Shown piece after piece: positions 9,998-23,905 of a stretch of 64,000 nucleotides of DNA (position 1 is the first letter of the stretch; every line of letters starts with the position of its first letter). Position numbers and translations under genes: made by a program. This DNA comes from Erpobdella octoculata. Lineage: Eukaryota; Annelida; Clitellata; Hirudinida; Erpobdellidae. Location of the stretch: positions 27,072,494-27,136,493 of the forward strand of contig OZ022245.1 of the NCBI GenBank assembly GCA_963978895.1, in the 5' to 3' direction. Under the pieces are notes generated by a model. It was not told the DNA's origin. It saw nothing but the letters and a program-made list of their open reading frames with translations, and did not search any database.

Positions 9998-12900
9998 TTA
10001 TTTAAACCTATCGAGAACGCTCGGTTTCTTCGTTCGTTTTTCCTTGACCGCTTCATCCCGGCCTTCTTTCTGCTTCTGCTCGACGACCGTCCTCATGAAC
10101 TCCACCTTCGCCTCGTCCTTCACCCCCTGCTTTCTCAGCTCCCTCTTGCCAGCCTTGCTCTTTCCCTTCTTCTTGAACTTTGGCTCGAACTCGATCTTCC
10201 TCGGCTTCAAGAACTTCGAATCGAAATAAAAAATTAAATTTTTGTAGATAAAATCAATTTTAAACACAAAAAACAAACTTTCTTTTATTACAAACCACTC
10301 ATATTTTATTTTTTTAACATAGATAAAATTTAAAAGGATGCATTATAATGAGGAGTGATGGGTCTATACTCCTATTTTCAGTTTTGTTAATTTTCACTCA
10401 ATTTCCCAGCAAGACAGCAAAGTTAATGTAAGAGATATAAAAAAAAATATGCAAAATCTGAAAGTAAAAAAAAAACTGTAATAACCTTCAACTTAGCTTT
10501 TTCTTCTAGTTCCTCTTTGAGAGATTTCACATTGACTTTAGAAAGTTCCGATGTATCTAAAGTTATCAGCTCTGGCTGGACCTGAAAACATGTAAAAGTG
10601 AATAGCAACAAAAAGCTCATATCTTAAATAAAAATAATTTTCTAAAAACTTAATAAAAAAATATTGAAAATAATTTCTATTTTTGAAACCTTCAAAAGAA
10701 ATTCAATATATTTTTAACAAGAAACCATAATCTTATCATTGTAATATTATTATTATTGCTATCATGATTCTGATGACCTATTAATAACCTAAAACAACCT
10801 GCCTGGGCGACCCTTGCGAAATCAACCCCCTCTCAAATTATCGGAAAAACCCACCTTATCGAGAAGCATCTTGACTTCCATTTGATTTCTTTGTTGCTTC
10901 GTTTGGTACGGATTGGCTTCGAGTGCATCGAAGTTCGGCTCTCCGGCACCTGTCGCAGGTGAGATGTTAAAAAGTTGAAATTTAAAAAAAAACGAAAGTG
11001 AAACAGCCTTGCACTTCATCTTTTTTTTCCGTTTTTTTGGCACATTTCTAACACAAAATAAATTACAAACGGCAATCATTGTAGTAAAAATAACAAAACA
11101 AAGACGACAAATAAAACGATCGAAACAAACCCGGAACGAGAAGACTTTGCATGCCGCCCGTGTGTCCGAGAGCGAGTACGTCTTCGTACGGGCAGAACGA
11201 GAGTCCGTCGATCGAGGACCTTTCGACGGTGTGGGACAAGTACGGTTTGACGACGGGCTGAAGTGTGGCATTGCTGTAAACCTGAAGATGTGAGACAGTT
11301 AAGATTTTATCCAATAGAAAAAGAGAACTAATAAATTTAAAATATTAGATATTAATTCAGTATTTAATACTAATGGATTGATATAATTCTTAAAAACATA
11401 ACTATCTTCTATTACTAAACAATATATCAATAATAACATCATATTTGCACGTCTAGCCTAATCTTTTGACATTCAACTAATGAAATGCAAAACATCTGAC
11501 ACCAACATTTACAACATTATTCAAGCTGGCTGCAAGGAGACCGCGTTGACTGAAGTCGAGATGTGAGGCGCCGTACTTGAGGTGGCTCTTGTGCAGAAGA
11601 CCGCGACCCATTCTCAAATCCCAGATCTTCAACTGCCTGTCCATACCCGAGGTCGCCATGTAACTGATAAAATGAACAGTATAAATAAATTTCTGCTTTT
11701 TCGTTGTCTACTAATTAATATAAATTATGATTTGATATATAATATAAGAATATGATAAAAAGTTATATTATTGATTAAGCTATCTTATTATCAAGCAAAT
11801 ATCTATTAAATAAATAAAATTGTTTAAAAAAATAAATTAGACAATATTGTTTTTCAAGATAAATATAAACTTCCATTTATCCTATCAGGAACCAAATTAA
11901 ATAATAATAATAATCAAAACCAAACTACTAACACTCCAGTCGGATCAATAGCAATGGACTTCGTACCCGAGCCATGACACAGCATTTTGATCAAGGGCTC
12001 TTTCATATTTGGCGACCACATTGTAACTGTGCCTGAATTTTAAAAATAACGATTTTATTAAAATGTACATTTTTTTATAAGCCCATATATTTTATTTTTA
12101 AATATATATTAATCATTTAAACATATGCATTTTTAATAATAAGAATAATGTTGCAAAACAATAGATGGAAGTTTGAAAGGGGCTCACCTCCAGCATGTCC
12201 CAAACAAATAATAGCATTTTGAGGGTTCTGGGTCATGACATCCAGCCTGCCGAGGCCCGTGGTGAACCCCGCCACTTTCTTTCCGACCGACACGTCCAGC
12301 CATGACAGATAACTCCTGGCATTCTTAAAAATTGATCACCAAAAAACATTTCGTAGAAGTACATTCGAGAGAGAAAAAAACCATTTTCATCAATTATTAG
12401 GAAAAGTAGAAAAAACACCAACGGATGCAACGAGAAGAAAGTGATGAGGAAGAAATTCCAGCTGAAGAACCGAATCAAGACTTTTCAGGCAGTGGAGCTC
12501 CGTCCCCTGGTTGTCGTAGATAAATGTCCACTGCTTCTGCGCTACGGCAAACATCGTCTCTTTGTGCAGCCACCTTTTGGAAAAGAAAAAAAAACGCTTA
12601 AAAACGAACGCGATTTTAACAATTAATTAATCATAATGCAAGTTTAAAACTAAATTTAGCTCGGAGCCAAAAAATATGTGTCCGGTTTTAGTCGGTAACT
12701 AAATGACTACACTATGACGTCCGATAAATTTCTAACTGACTTGATCGCTCTGACCACTTCCTCTTCTTGATCCATTTTTAAGCCAATCTCGAACATCAGC
12801 TTTTTCGTTTGCCAATCGAATGCTGCCAAATGCCCTCTCTTGCCACCAATAAGGAGATGCCTTTAAAAAAAGCAGAATGTATAAATAATAATAATAATAT

Positions 12901-13604
12901 TAATAGCTGATAATAATGGATATCTTCATACAACTACTAGATGCACAAGATGCACAGGAAACCTTTAAAAAGTTATGAGCTACAATAGAATTAGTAATTA
13001 TATCATACTTATTATAGAAGTCTTGATGCAACTAAGATGTAAAGAGTTCTAACATTTAAGGTCTTCTACATAAATTGTATATCAAGTAATTCTATATTAA
13101 GACATAAACGTACTAATAATACAATTATTACAACAACGCTCATCAATTACCTTCCATTTCGTGTGTAATCGACTTTGTACGGGCCGTGGCGGAGTTTCAA
13201 CTCGAAAGACTGAATTACAAAGAAACAAGTAATTTTTTTTAAATCCAATACAATATTACTCAATGATAAAACAAAAGTATCCTAAATAAAAATCTAGTCC
13301 CATCAGACAAAAATACTATACACAATTAAAATAGTTTTAATTATACTAAGTTTATTTATCTATTAAAAACTAATGAATGCACCTTTGTTGCACTGGTTAT
13401 GTCAACGGCATCTCTCAAAGCTTGCTGTGTGACTTCTTCTCCTTCCTCAAGATCTAAAAATCTGATTTAAAAATTATAAATTATCAGACCCGGTTTTTGA
13501 ATGCTGAACTTCAATTAAACACTTTTAAAAACAATGACAAACCCAGCTTTTTCTTGACATACATCAATTTCAAACTTCTTCAACTGAGAATGATTTTTCG
13601 GCAT
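9998..13604 (-). CDS. WDR46: WDR46 / UTP7, WD-repeat ribosome biogenesis factor
   Basis: Twelve exons, 5' to 3': 13543-13604, 13383-13461, 13151-13209, 12741-12860, 12423-12573, 12188-12323, 11933-12032, 11507-11663, 11131-11281, 10855-10949, 10486-10581, 9998-10213; 1422 nt, 473 aa. WDR46 (BING4; yeast Utp7) is a nucleolar component of the small-subunit processome needed for 18S rRNA maturation. Diagnostic stretches in order: [104 protein letters not shown], and the basic tail ending KPSVLDRF. All match the WD core and the family-specific C-terminal region. It is shorter than human WDR46 (about 610 aa), mainly at the N-terminus. Phases agree across all eleven introns. Confidence 0.95.
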
Positions 13605-15144
13605 CTTTGTTCAATGCAACATTAAGCCTATAAACATGAATAAATGATTTTTAAATATCTAAAAAAATTACTTGAAAAAGTTTCTTGCCTGCATATATTT
13701 GCAAGTTGGTGAGCAGGGGACCGTATTTATACTTTTCTTCGATATAAGTTAAGTTGAAGCTTAACTAACTTACCATGTAGAGCTTACACTAACCATCAAT
13801 TTAGAATAGACTCTATATGATAAAGATTCTAATAATGTAATATCTAATCAATAAATAGTCTGTCTAAAACCACTGATTTGAAAAAGTTTCAAGTATTATG
13901 AAAACTATGCTTGAAATCTTTGCACCCTTGGTTTAGAATCCTTCATTAATAAATTTATAATATAAATTTACCCCCATCACCCAAAACGTCCGTTAACGTA
14001 AAATTCTTAATGTCACTGTTGACATTATTTGTAACTATGGCACTATGGAAAATCCAGCCAGTACCGTTTATAAAATTATAAAGGGATGATTTATAACAAG
14101 ACTAATGTTATAGGACATTATAGGTAAATCACAAAGAGATTATTGGTGGTGATCTAAACTTTTTGTAGTAATAATTTTTCAAATGTCCTTGATTTACTCT
14201 TCTTGCACAATCGATAAATGATCCTCAGACATTGTGAAACAACTATTATTTGCCGGCATTAAACTTTAGCTGGTTTTAAACGTATAAAAGAATATAAAAC
14301 CTTCTAGTAACGTAATTTTAATTAATCTTTCTTTAAATACATTTTCTAGCATTTTGGTATAATATTCTGTTATTTTATATGCAGCGAAACCATTTTTGGC
14401 TCTTTGCCGCTGCTAAAGCTTAAGTAAAGACCATTCTGGAGTTGTACAAAAAGTTTAAGAATTCTAAAAAAAATACAGCATTTCAACTATTCTTAAAAAA
14501 TCTAACTTTTTAAACGCAGTAGCTCTTAAAAATATTGATTCGTCTACTTAACGATAGCCACGTTCGTCGCGATGACAGCGATAATTTGAAACAACATTGA
14601 CTTCTTAATAAACAAAAAACAAACAAACAACAAAAATATTTGTATACAATTTTGTAAAATGTTTTTTTTAATAAAATTAAAAAAAATACAAATTATTTAA
14701 ATTTTTTATTTTATTTAATATTAAAATGCTGTAATTGTTTTCATCCTGAATGCATCAGCCGGTTTGCATGAAGTCAGCTCGCTTGCACTCGACAACAGGT
14801 ATTACTTATTACCGGTATATTAAAACGGTAGGAGATATACTTAGTGATTTCTATTGCAACCGGATCTTGTGGAAAAACTGCTTAGACTCATTTGACAGTG
14901 TTTGTGTTCAGGATTGAAAATCTCTAGTTAGATAAACTTCGAATGTTTTAGTTAATTTTTCGTTTCCTCATCCTATTCATTAGTGTTCAGTTCATGTTAA
15001 TCATTTAATTTGGACTATTTTGTTTTTGTGTCATTCTTAATACTTAGACTACAGCGCCATAGCTTTGTAGTTAGGACTGTTAAGGTAAACTTTACATTAA
15101 ACTTGTATAACTTAGCTTAGGTTTCCAAAAAGAAATTGTTCACA
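13605..15144. promoter_or_regulatory. Head-to-head spacer between WDR46 and the rhomboid gene
   Basis: 1.5 kb of AT-rich DNA without a gene I can support. It must hold the promoters and 5' UTRs of both divergent genes. No TATA box or repeat stands out. Confidence 0.5.
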
Positions 15145-18100
15145 ATGGCATCAAGTAAAGGGGGCAGAAAGGCAGTGAGAGAAAGAACTGGACGAGATGT
15201 TGAAACAATTCCTCTGAAAGAAAGCTTAGACAGAGTTAGTAATTTAGTTAGTAACTTATTAGTGATGAAAAAGAAAGTCTTTTTTTTTAAATAAATGATA
15301 TCTCCTGATTCAAGAGATATGAAGTCTCTTAAGTATTAAGCAAACTAACGCTATTGGGCTTCTGCTAAATTAAACTGAATTTTGAAATGTTACTGTTATT
15401 TGTATATTAATGTTTATAATTTTCTTACTTTGTTTAATTTTTTGTCTTGATTCTATTTTGCAGCACTACAAGCCTTTGTTTGATCAGGTGGGTTTTTTAA
15501 ATTGTTAAATGTAAAGAAGTGTAAATTTTGAATTTATTAGATGTGTAATTTTTGAAGTCAACTCTTTCTATTGTTGAGTGAGGATTCTATGTACAGTTGT
15601 TGTTTTTTTTAAATTTTTTTGTTTCTAGAAAAACAATTCTTTATTCATTTTTCACAGTATGCCGAGGAGGGAGGCATTCCAGTCGGCAAACTCCGCGAGG
15701 CCCTTGAGAGTGCCGGAGGATCAGATTTGTCTCCAAAAATCATCAAACTTGCTCTTGATAAAGCCGACGCCGATCAGAATAAAGTGCTCGACTATCAAGA
15801 GTTTGTCAGACTGGTTAGATTAGAAACAGAAATTATAGATGTTTGGTCATTATTATTATTATCTGCCATTTTTTTTTATCATCAATAGTTTTTTCTTCTT
15901 GTGAAATCATTTCACCACCACTAACTTGTAGGGATAATTGATTTATTTATAAACTCAGCGCAGATTAATACTACCTGACTATCCGTGGGCATAAACCGAT
16001 AGTTTTATTTCACTCTTTAGATGGAGTCAGAAGAAATGAAGGGCCTCGACAGAAAGCAGCTTTCGACGTTCCAGATGATAATGAAAACGGCAGTCGGTAC
16101 TGTCGTCCCATCAAAGAGGACCGATACGGGCGAGGATAATGTGGAGTATTACTTGAACGAATACTCTTGTTGTCCACCACCTCTATTCATCATTACAATT
16201 TCTGTCGTTGAGGTACGTACCGTACTATTTTTGGTCTGTCAGGTTATTGGTTCGTGCTTATTGGTTTACTTTTTTTTTTTAAATTAGCGCTTCAATTGGA
16301 TAAATCAAACTGTAGGAAATGATCACAAAATTATATTTGCATCTAAATTTTTCTTTACAATATTGCCTTTTTTAAATACCTTCGTATGTTTTCAAACATC
16401 AGTGCACTGAATTTTTAAATGGTGCATACTTAAAATTTGTTTATACAGTTTCTTTGGGTGCATAGTCCCTTTTTTCTAGCCAACCTGCTCCAGAGTTTGC
16501 TCACTTTGTGAGCTCTGATCTCCCTCTGTAGTCTTTCTTTAATTAGCTACGTTAATGTAATTTTATAAATTTTCCATTTCAGTTGATCATATTCATAGTG
16601 TATGCAGCGGACATGAAGAAAAGAGGAAAGTCGACCAGTTTTTTCACCGGGGCCCCCCTGTACAGCCCGCTGACCTACGACCCGTACAGGAGGTACGAGG
16701 CGTGGAGATATCTGACCTACATGTTCATACACGACGGGTGGGTTTACTGGCCGAAATGTCGGCGTTCTATTTCGGTTGTACGTCGCTCGACACGTTTTTG
16801 CCTTGAAATTTTATGGCCGTTGCGTGAATTACTTTGTGGAATGTCTTTTTTTTTATGTTGTGCTGGGTACTTAGGATGATTTTTCACGTTCTATATGACA
16901 CTGCCAATGTTCAAAATCTTTTTATGTTAATTATTCTAACAAATTGCTTTTATTAACAGAAATTTCGTTGCTTATTAACGAAGCAAATTGCTTATTAATT
17001 GCACGCTGGTCATTACTTCAAACGAAAGAAGTTCACAGAATGATCACTCAATTATTTTGAGTTCTTTATCATGCAACATTTCTTAACTAGAAAGATAAGG
17101 AACTCAAAATAATTAGCTATTATAACAGTAACTTAGAAGATAATCAATAAACATAGCCCTTCTGGCATTTTTCAATAAATAAATAAATAATAACTACATA
17201 ATTATTTTAAAATTTATTAATATCGACTATTTTTAAAGTTTGATCGATAAACATGCTAACTACATAATTATTTTCGAATTTATTGATATCGACTATTTTT
17301 AAAGTTTGATCGATAAACATGATAACTACATAATTATTTTAGAATTTATTAATAACGACTATTTTTAAAGTTCGATCGATTTTAACGATGAACTCTTTCT
17401 CTCACCGTGCCAGTATTAAGCACATCGTTTCCAATCTGATCTTCCAGTTGGCAATCGGGCTTCCTCTGGAGCTTTTCCACAAGTTCTGGAGGGTCGGCAT
17501 CGTCTACACGCTCGGTGTCATCGCAGGTTTGTTATTAAATTCTCTGATCTTTTTATATAGGTTTTTTTTAATTAATTTTAAATTTACTGTTCTGCTTGTT
17601 TTTTGATAAATTTCATTTACTACGAGCATTCTTGACGTTTAACTTTTTGTGGGAACCTACTGCAGCGACTTTGCTCAAAGCTGCGTTGTAGTACTTATGG
17701 TTCATGAATGGATCATTATTAGTTTGAGTGCATTGCAATTTGTTATTTTGTGTGTGGTTATGATTATGATTGCTATAATTACATTTAATTTTCTTAATTT
17801 AAATTCACTTTATTTTCTTTAACCCAAGGATCTATGGCAACCTCAATTGTGGACAACAAGACCTTTCTCGTAGGAGCCAGCGGCGGCTGTTACGCCCTAA
17901 TTGGAGCACATTTTGCCACAATAATTATGGTATGGAAATTACATTTTTATTGTTAGAAAGGGGAGAGGTCTATCTTAGATATGTGTGGCTTCTAAAAAAG
18001 AATCAGAAAAGTAAGTTTGGTGCCATGGGGGGGGGGTTAAGATTTGTTGCCGTATGATTTAGACATTTTAGTTTTTATTGTTGTAAAATGATATTTGTTT

Positions 18101-18899
18101 AAAAAGTTTAGTTTTCCATTTAATAAATATTTTCTCGTATTATTCCAGAACTGGAAGAATATGACCCACGATTGGATGTCGGGACCTGTAAAGTTCATAT
18201 TCAGTGCGCCCGTCCAATTAGCTTTCTGGTCGATTTACGGTTGGCCGGCTGTTTTGTTACACTTCATTATGTAAAATATAAGTTTAAATCTAGCTATCCT
18301 GAAAAAGTTTATTATTGACATGTTTCGATTGCAGGTTTCAGTTGTGTGACGTTGTTTTTTCATTATTATTAGTGACTTAAAAACATTTTTTTCGCAACAG
18401 TCGGCGTTGACATCGGCATAGCCATTTGGTCTCGTTACAATACGGAAAATAAGATAGCGTATGCCGCCCACTTTGCCGGGATGGCTGCCGGTGAGAAATT
18501 CTTTTATGTCTTTATTGTGGTGGAGAGGGCGGGGGGTGATTTTGAGTAATCTCGACTGTATGTTGTTGATAGTAATAATGATGATGATGATGAGGGTTCC
18601 TGAAGCAGGTGAATGGTTTATGTGAGGTTTTTATTGATAGCAGCAAAAACATGAATCTAAATAACGGGTAATTTGAGGTACTTTGATCGGTAGAAGTCAC
18701 ATATGATTTTTCATAATCAACAGGTGTATTGATCGGTGTACCAGTGTTGAAGAACATGCAAGTCCTACCGTGGGAGAACGTACTTTGGTGGATCTGCCTT
18801 GTGACGTATCTCGTGCTCGTCCTCTTCGCCATCTGCTGGAATGGCTTCTACCCGGGCTTTCCGGCCACTGACTGGAATCCTTGTTGTCCAATGTATTGA
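15145..18899 (+). CDS. RHBDL: EF-hand rhomboid intramembrane serine protease (RHBDL1/3-like)
   Basis: Ten exons: 15145-15234, 15464-15487, 15658-15813, 16021-16212, 16583-16737, 17414-17526, 17829-17929, 18149-18239, 18401-18490, 18724-18899; 1188 nt, 395 aa. Rhomboid-related proteases cleave transmembrane substrates inside the bilayer. The cytosolic N-terminus has a canonical EF-hand loop, [12 protein letters not shown] (residues 75-86), as in RHBDL1, RHBDL3 and fly Rhomboid-4, suggesting Ca2+ control. Catalytic features are complete: HIVSN (Asn213), GASGG (Ser261) and AHFAGMAAG (His331), spread over hydrophobic segments; [12 protein letters not shown] is the L1-region signature. The C-terminus is PCCPMY. 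Exon 2 is a 24-nt micro-exon, and intron 5 holds a 66-bp triplication. RHBDL1 versus RHBDL3 orthology cannot be decided here. Confidence 0.94.
17191..17380. repeat. 66-bp tandem triplication in rhomboid intron 5
   Basis: Three near-identical units beginning TAACTACATAATTATTTT at 17191, 17257 and 17323. The last is truncated and ends about 30 bp before exon 6. It may reach into the branch-point region. Confidence 0.93.
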
Positions 18900-19034
18900 A
18901 AGTTATTATTTTTCCATCGACAACCAGTATGTTATATGAAGGTTTTTTTTCTTTCTGTCTCTCTATCGCTCTTTTCTGGCTTACAGTGTCTACTCATTTT
19001 TTGATTGAATGATAAAATTTATTTACAATAATTC

Positions 19035-19104
<70 letters not shown>

Positions 19105-20723
19105 TAAGTGCGGACCAGCTTTTGGGATAACATGTCTATCGCTAATAATGATTTTTTATGATATTCTTCCTATTAAATCATGTTTCCTACTAAAACTGCT
19201 CTACAAGGCAATCTGCTGCTCTTTTTATATGGCTTATGTGATGACCTTTCCCTTTAAAGTTTTATAAAGAAGGTAGCGTTGGTGCATTAATTATTGAATG
19301 GCGTAGATTTATTTTTCTTCGATTCTCCTATTTGCGTGTTTTCTGTGTCGGAATTTTTTTTTTGCTGTTTTTGAAAACAGCTCATCAGGTGTTTATTTAG
19401 ATTTAATTGTTTCGAGGCGTGTTGATGTCCCCCTCATCATCATCGAGTCTTGCTAATGTACAATGCTTTCGGACTTTGGACTGAAGCTTAGACGCTCTTG
19501 CAGCTGAGTGATGATGTATATGCGTAGTTGAAGCTAAGTTGTTTTGCATAATTTTAATGTATTACTTTCTATATTTATACTATATAAATAAGCATATAGT
19601 ATTATATCTGTAAAATACTTTTTCAAATAAGCATCTGTTTTTTAGCATTTGCAATCGGAATGTATGCATAGGCCAGTCGAGGATAATTAAGTACAAATTT
19701 GTTTTTTTTTGTTTAATTTGTTTTGATTTGAAAAGGAAACTTCTTCATGTTTGGTTGTTTTATTTTTAAAACTTACTTGTATGTTGCAGGCTTCTTGGTA
19801 GTTTGTCTGCCGAGATGCCAATTTTTTACAACTAGAGGCTCCTAAGTATCTTTCTCGCTTGAACCTAGTATCGTTCGTGTCCTCTATTGTAAAATATTTT
19901 ATTATTTAATCTTTGTTTGTATTATATTTCTACCTAATGAAAACAATTATCTTCCATTTTCTTCCTTGCTGGTACTTAGATTCAATGTGACGGCTTTCAA
20001 CGTGTTTCTTGTTTTGTTTGCGAATTGCTTTCTTTACTGCATTAATTAAAATCTTGTTTTATACTCAGACCACCACCATTATTGTTATTTTTTTAATTAT
20101 TAATATCCTTCTATTTTGTAATATGTGTATGTGCCTTTGCTTGAGTATAAAAAATCACTGAAACAGCTGCAGTAGAGAACGTACAATGGAATGTATGCGC
20201 TGCAACAAGTGATCACTGTAGACTTTTTTGGCCATACTGTCAGATAATCCTTTCTGATATTAACTGCTCTCATATTAACTGTACAACTTATTCGTAGCAC
20301 ATTGCCTTTTTGATAGAGCTGAGCGTTTCAATCATAGCCGAATTCTCGTTTTTGAACTGTCGATGTGCTTTGGTCGAAGTTGTAAATTTTGTTTGTTCGT
20401 TTAGATTCATTTTAATTGGTGACTTTTTTTCTTTAAAATTAAAACAGTTTGTGATGATGAGAGTATTTTTAACAATTAATTTTTTCCGACTCAAAAACAA
20501 TAAAACACTCCTGATGTTCGTTTAAACTGCTTTTCTCATATTTCTATGCCGATTATTCTAAATTTCAGATAAAGTTAATTCCATCTAACCCAAGTGATAC
20601 TGTAAAGTCTACCAAATTAGATATTTGTACTGTTAGAGGTTAAGAGCCACACGTTTTAAAACTAAACTAATCTCAGTGACCGCGTGGCCTTCAAAAACCA
20701 CAAGGAGCAGGATCAAGTCGCAT
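18900..20723. other. Tail-to-tail spacer between rhomboid and GST1
   Basis: 1.8 kb with no supported gene, probably 3' UTR plus intergenic DNA. It contains a (TA)n run at about 19038-19102. Short open frames here have no coding character. Confidence 0.55.
19038..19102. repeat. (TA)n microsatellite
   Basis: About 65 bp of perfect alternating TA. Confidence 0.97.
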
Positions 20724-22418
20724 TCAAGAAGCATGAAAAACCTCCTTTATCTTTGCTAGTATTTCGGGAGAGTTCATGGGCATTCGTACGTCCTTGATGT
20801 ACTTCTGATAAAACGACTGCTGAGACATGGTCTCCATAAATTTCTGAAATGTTCCAGTTGTCTTATTACTGTTGTTGTTGTCTTCATGATGCTCATTGCG
20901 AGATCAATGAAATCCATTAAAGTCAAGGTTTTACACAACTCTGCTGAATTAAAACAACATTTTTAATACAAATACCTTGATAGACTGGTATTCATCAAAG
21001 ACCGTTGCCTCGTAATAGTCCTTGGTGACAAGTAGTGCCTCAAGAAGTCCTAGGTCTGCAATTGTTAAGGAGCTGCCAACTAGGTGTCCGTTGCTCTCAT
21101 TGATTGCAAGAGCCTTTATTGGAAAACATGGAATCAATGAAAATGTAACACATTAGCATCAGTGGCTTGTTTTGTAGGTGCTTGCTTGCAGTGAGTATCA
21201 TTCCAAAGAAGTGCGATTAATGTTATAAAAATACATTATACACATTGTTATCTACAAGAGAACTACTCTGAAATCTTGGATGATAATTAAAAGTAAATGT
21301 ATCTATTTATATAACAAGAAAATCACCTTATTGAAAAAAGGAAGGTACTTTGAGACAGTTGCCTGGGTATTCTCAACAATCTTGTCGAATGGACAGCTGA
21401 ACCCAACTGCCCTAAATGGGGTGAAGAAGTCTCGACTACCTTCATAATAAATGTCCACTCTGGTGATTTAAATAAAAATCTAAAATAAATATTTTAATTT
21501 CTGTACAAATAAATTAATATTGAATGTCAAAACTAAATTTTTTGAAATTCTGTTTATAACTTTAGCGGGTTGATAATTTTGAACTCAGAAAGAACAAAAA
21601 TGTCTGCTGCATATCAATACTTTTTTAAATTTAACACAATACAGATTATATAAATTATGTCTCGTTATATATGGTCTAGTTTAAGATCTGGTTAATTGAA
21701 AGAGTCAAAGTTTAGACATACCAACAGAAACACCTACATGATCAAACATATAAAAATATAGTTTCAAGTTCATGTTAATTCTAATTTGTTGGTCATGTAA
21801 CTTAAAAAAAAATTTCTATAATACAATTGAGCAGTGTAACCTGGGATAAACATCATGAAAATAGAATGAAGATAAAGAGAGGCAAGATCATGATTTAACT
21901 TTTATTGTTATATGAAATAAATAACTGCTATTATTCTTCTAATGAAATACAATAATTTTTAAAGCACTTCAACCCACTTTGTTTTCTCGTCTTCATCTTT
22001 CCCATACAAGTTATGAATTCTAGCAAAATGTCTCACAATGGCACCAGACTGCACCAAACTTTTGTTTCCAATTTTTAAAACAGGAACTTGTCCAAATGGC
22101 AGATCTTCAAAGAATTAGAATTAGTACGTGAAAAAATCGTATTTTTCATAAAAGTTGAAAAAAAGCGCAATACAATACAAACCTGGCTTGAGGTTGACAT
22201 ACTGCTCGTGAGACTGGAGTGGATTTTCAAGAAACTAAAATGAAAACTTAATTTGTAAAGCCTTTATAAAATCTATCTAATTAAAAATTAATTAAATAAA
22301 AAATGCGAAACACGACAAATAATGCTCTACCTACCTTGACATCGCAAGCTGTTAAAACGATTCGTATAATTTCGGCATATCCTCTTCCATTGAAATAAAT
22401 TAATTCAGGAGTTGTCAT
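20724..22418 (-). CDS. GST: Glutathione S-transferase, alpha-like (copy 1)
   Basis: Six exons, 5' to 3': 22335-22418, 22183-22234, 21978-22104, 21327-21459, 20976-21113, 20724-20843; 654 nt, 217 aa. It is a cytosolic enzyme conjugating glutathione to electrophiles. The N-terminal thioredoxin-like domain starts MTTPELIYFNGRG with the catalytic Tyr8 context. PFGQVPVLKIGN gives the cis-Pro and LVQSGAIVRH the glutathione gamma-glutamyl site; NLYGKDEDEKT then leads into the helical domain with SLTIADLGLLEALL. The C-terminus (KFMETMSQQ ... MPMNSPEILAKIKEVF) resembles the alpha-class C-terminal helix. Length and layout fit the alpha/mu/pi/sigma superclass; alpha is the best reading. It is one of three tandem copies and is closest to copy 2. 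Confidence 0.94.
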
Positions 22419-23212
22419 TATTTAACAATTTAATCTGCTGCACTCGGCACCGGCACAAAGACAAGCTACGAAAAGTGACACGCCCGAACTTTTTCTGCTC
22501 GCCGTAATCGGCATCGGTATATATAGATACAGTGGCGGATACATTTATATAGAATGATTGATATACCTATTTATCAATGTATAGAATATTCTATTCTATT
22601 CCAGAGGCGGCGATTGGGGTGCTGGGTGACGATAGCCACCAAGATTTTTTCCAACAAATAGAAAAAAAATATCTTTATTAGCTCATTCACGATTGAGTAT
22701 TTAGATTAGTTGACAAACGTAGTATTTTTCATAGATTTTGAATTATATCTACTTAATTATATCATATATCTCTGCTAATATTTTTCAATCTTTTAGATAC
22801 CATTTGTTACATTCATAGTTTAAACGTTTTTTGTTTGCGTTCAATATTAAATAAAAGCTAATATTTGTGTATACTGTTTTTAATTGATGTTTTACATGAA
22901 AATACAACATACTATAGTGTATACCTATAATATTGGCATGGTCATTTGAGTTTGACGATTCTCTGGGTTAAATTTTAAAAATCTTCGCCTCACAAGATTT
23001 CGCTGAATCGCTTCCTCTGTTCTATTCTATAGGATACTTGCCGTTAAAAATCCGCCTAAATTGTCTCAGAGAGATACAGACGTTAATCAATCGAACAAGC
23101 CGTTAAAACTGCGACGCAAGAAATGCTCTGCGCATACGCAGTGCCATCGTTTTTTTACAAGTTTTATCCTTTACAATTAAAACAATTTGTGATGTCGAAA
23201 ATATTTAATTAT

Positions 23213-23342
23213 CGCTTTCCCGTTCCCGCTTGCTTTCCCGTTCCCGGTCGCTTTCCCGCTTTTCACGCTCTTCCGTTTCCTCTCCCTTTCTCGCTCCCGG
23301 TCACTTTCCCGTTCCCGCTCATCCTCCAGTTCCCGCCCACTT
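23213..23342. repeat. TTTCCCGTTCCCG-type minisatellite
   Basis: Degenerate tandem copies of a ~12-nt C/T-rich unit (CTTTCCCGTTCC). It opens several frames, none coding-like. Confidence 0.75.
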
Positions 23343-23560
23343 TGTGTCCGATTTCAATGTTTTCTTTCAAACACGCTCTATTAAACACGATAGACCACTT
23401 TGCATTTATCCATTTTTTGCCCAAGTCATCCAATTCTCGTAAATTCATAACTACAATTTTTAATAAAAACAAGGACTGACTGATCAGTTTTGAAGTAAAA
23501 ACAACTTCAGAGCCCTTAAAATTAAAAAATTAATTTTTTTTACTTAAATGCAAAAATAAA

Positions 23561-23754
<194 letters not shown>

Positions 23755-23905
23755 AAAACAAACAGTATATGTATCTAGATATTTCTACTGCTAAAGGTTA
23801 AAAGTCGCATGTTTGAATGTCTTTTTGCAATCTGCTACAAGCTAAACTAATCTCAGTGATGATCATGGGATTTTACAAAGTACAAGGAGCAGGATCAAAA
23901 AGAGT

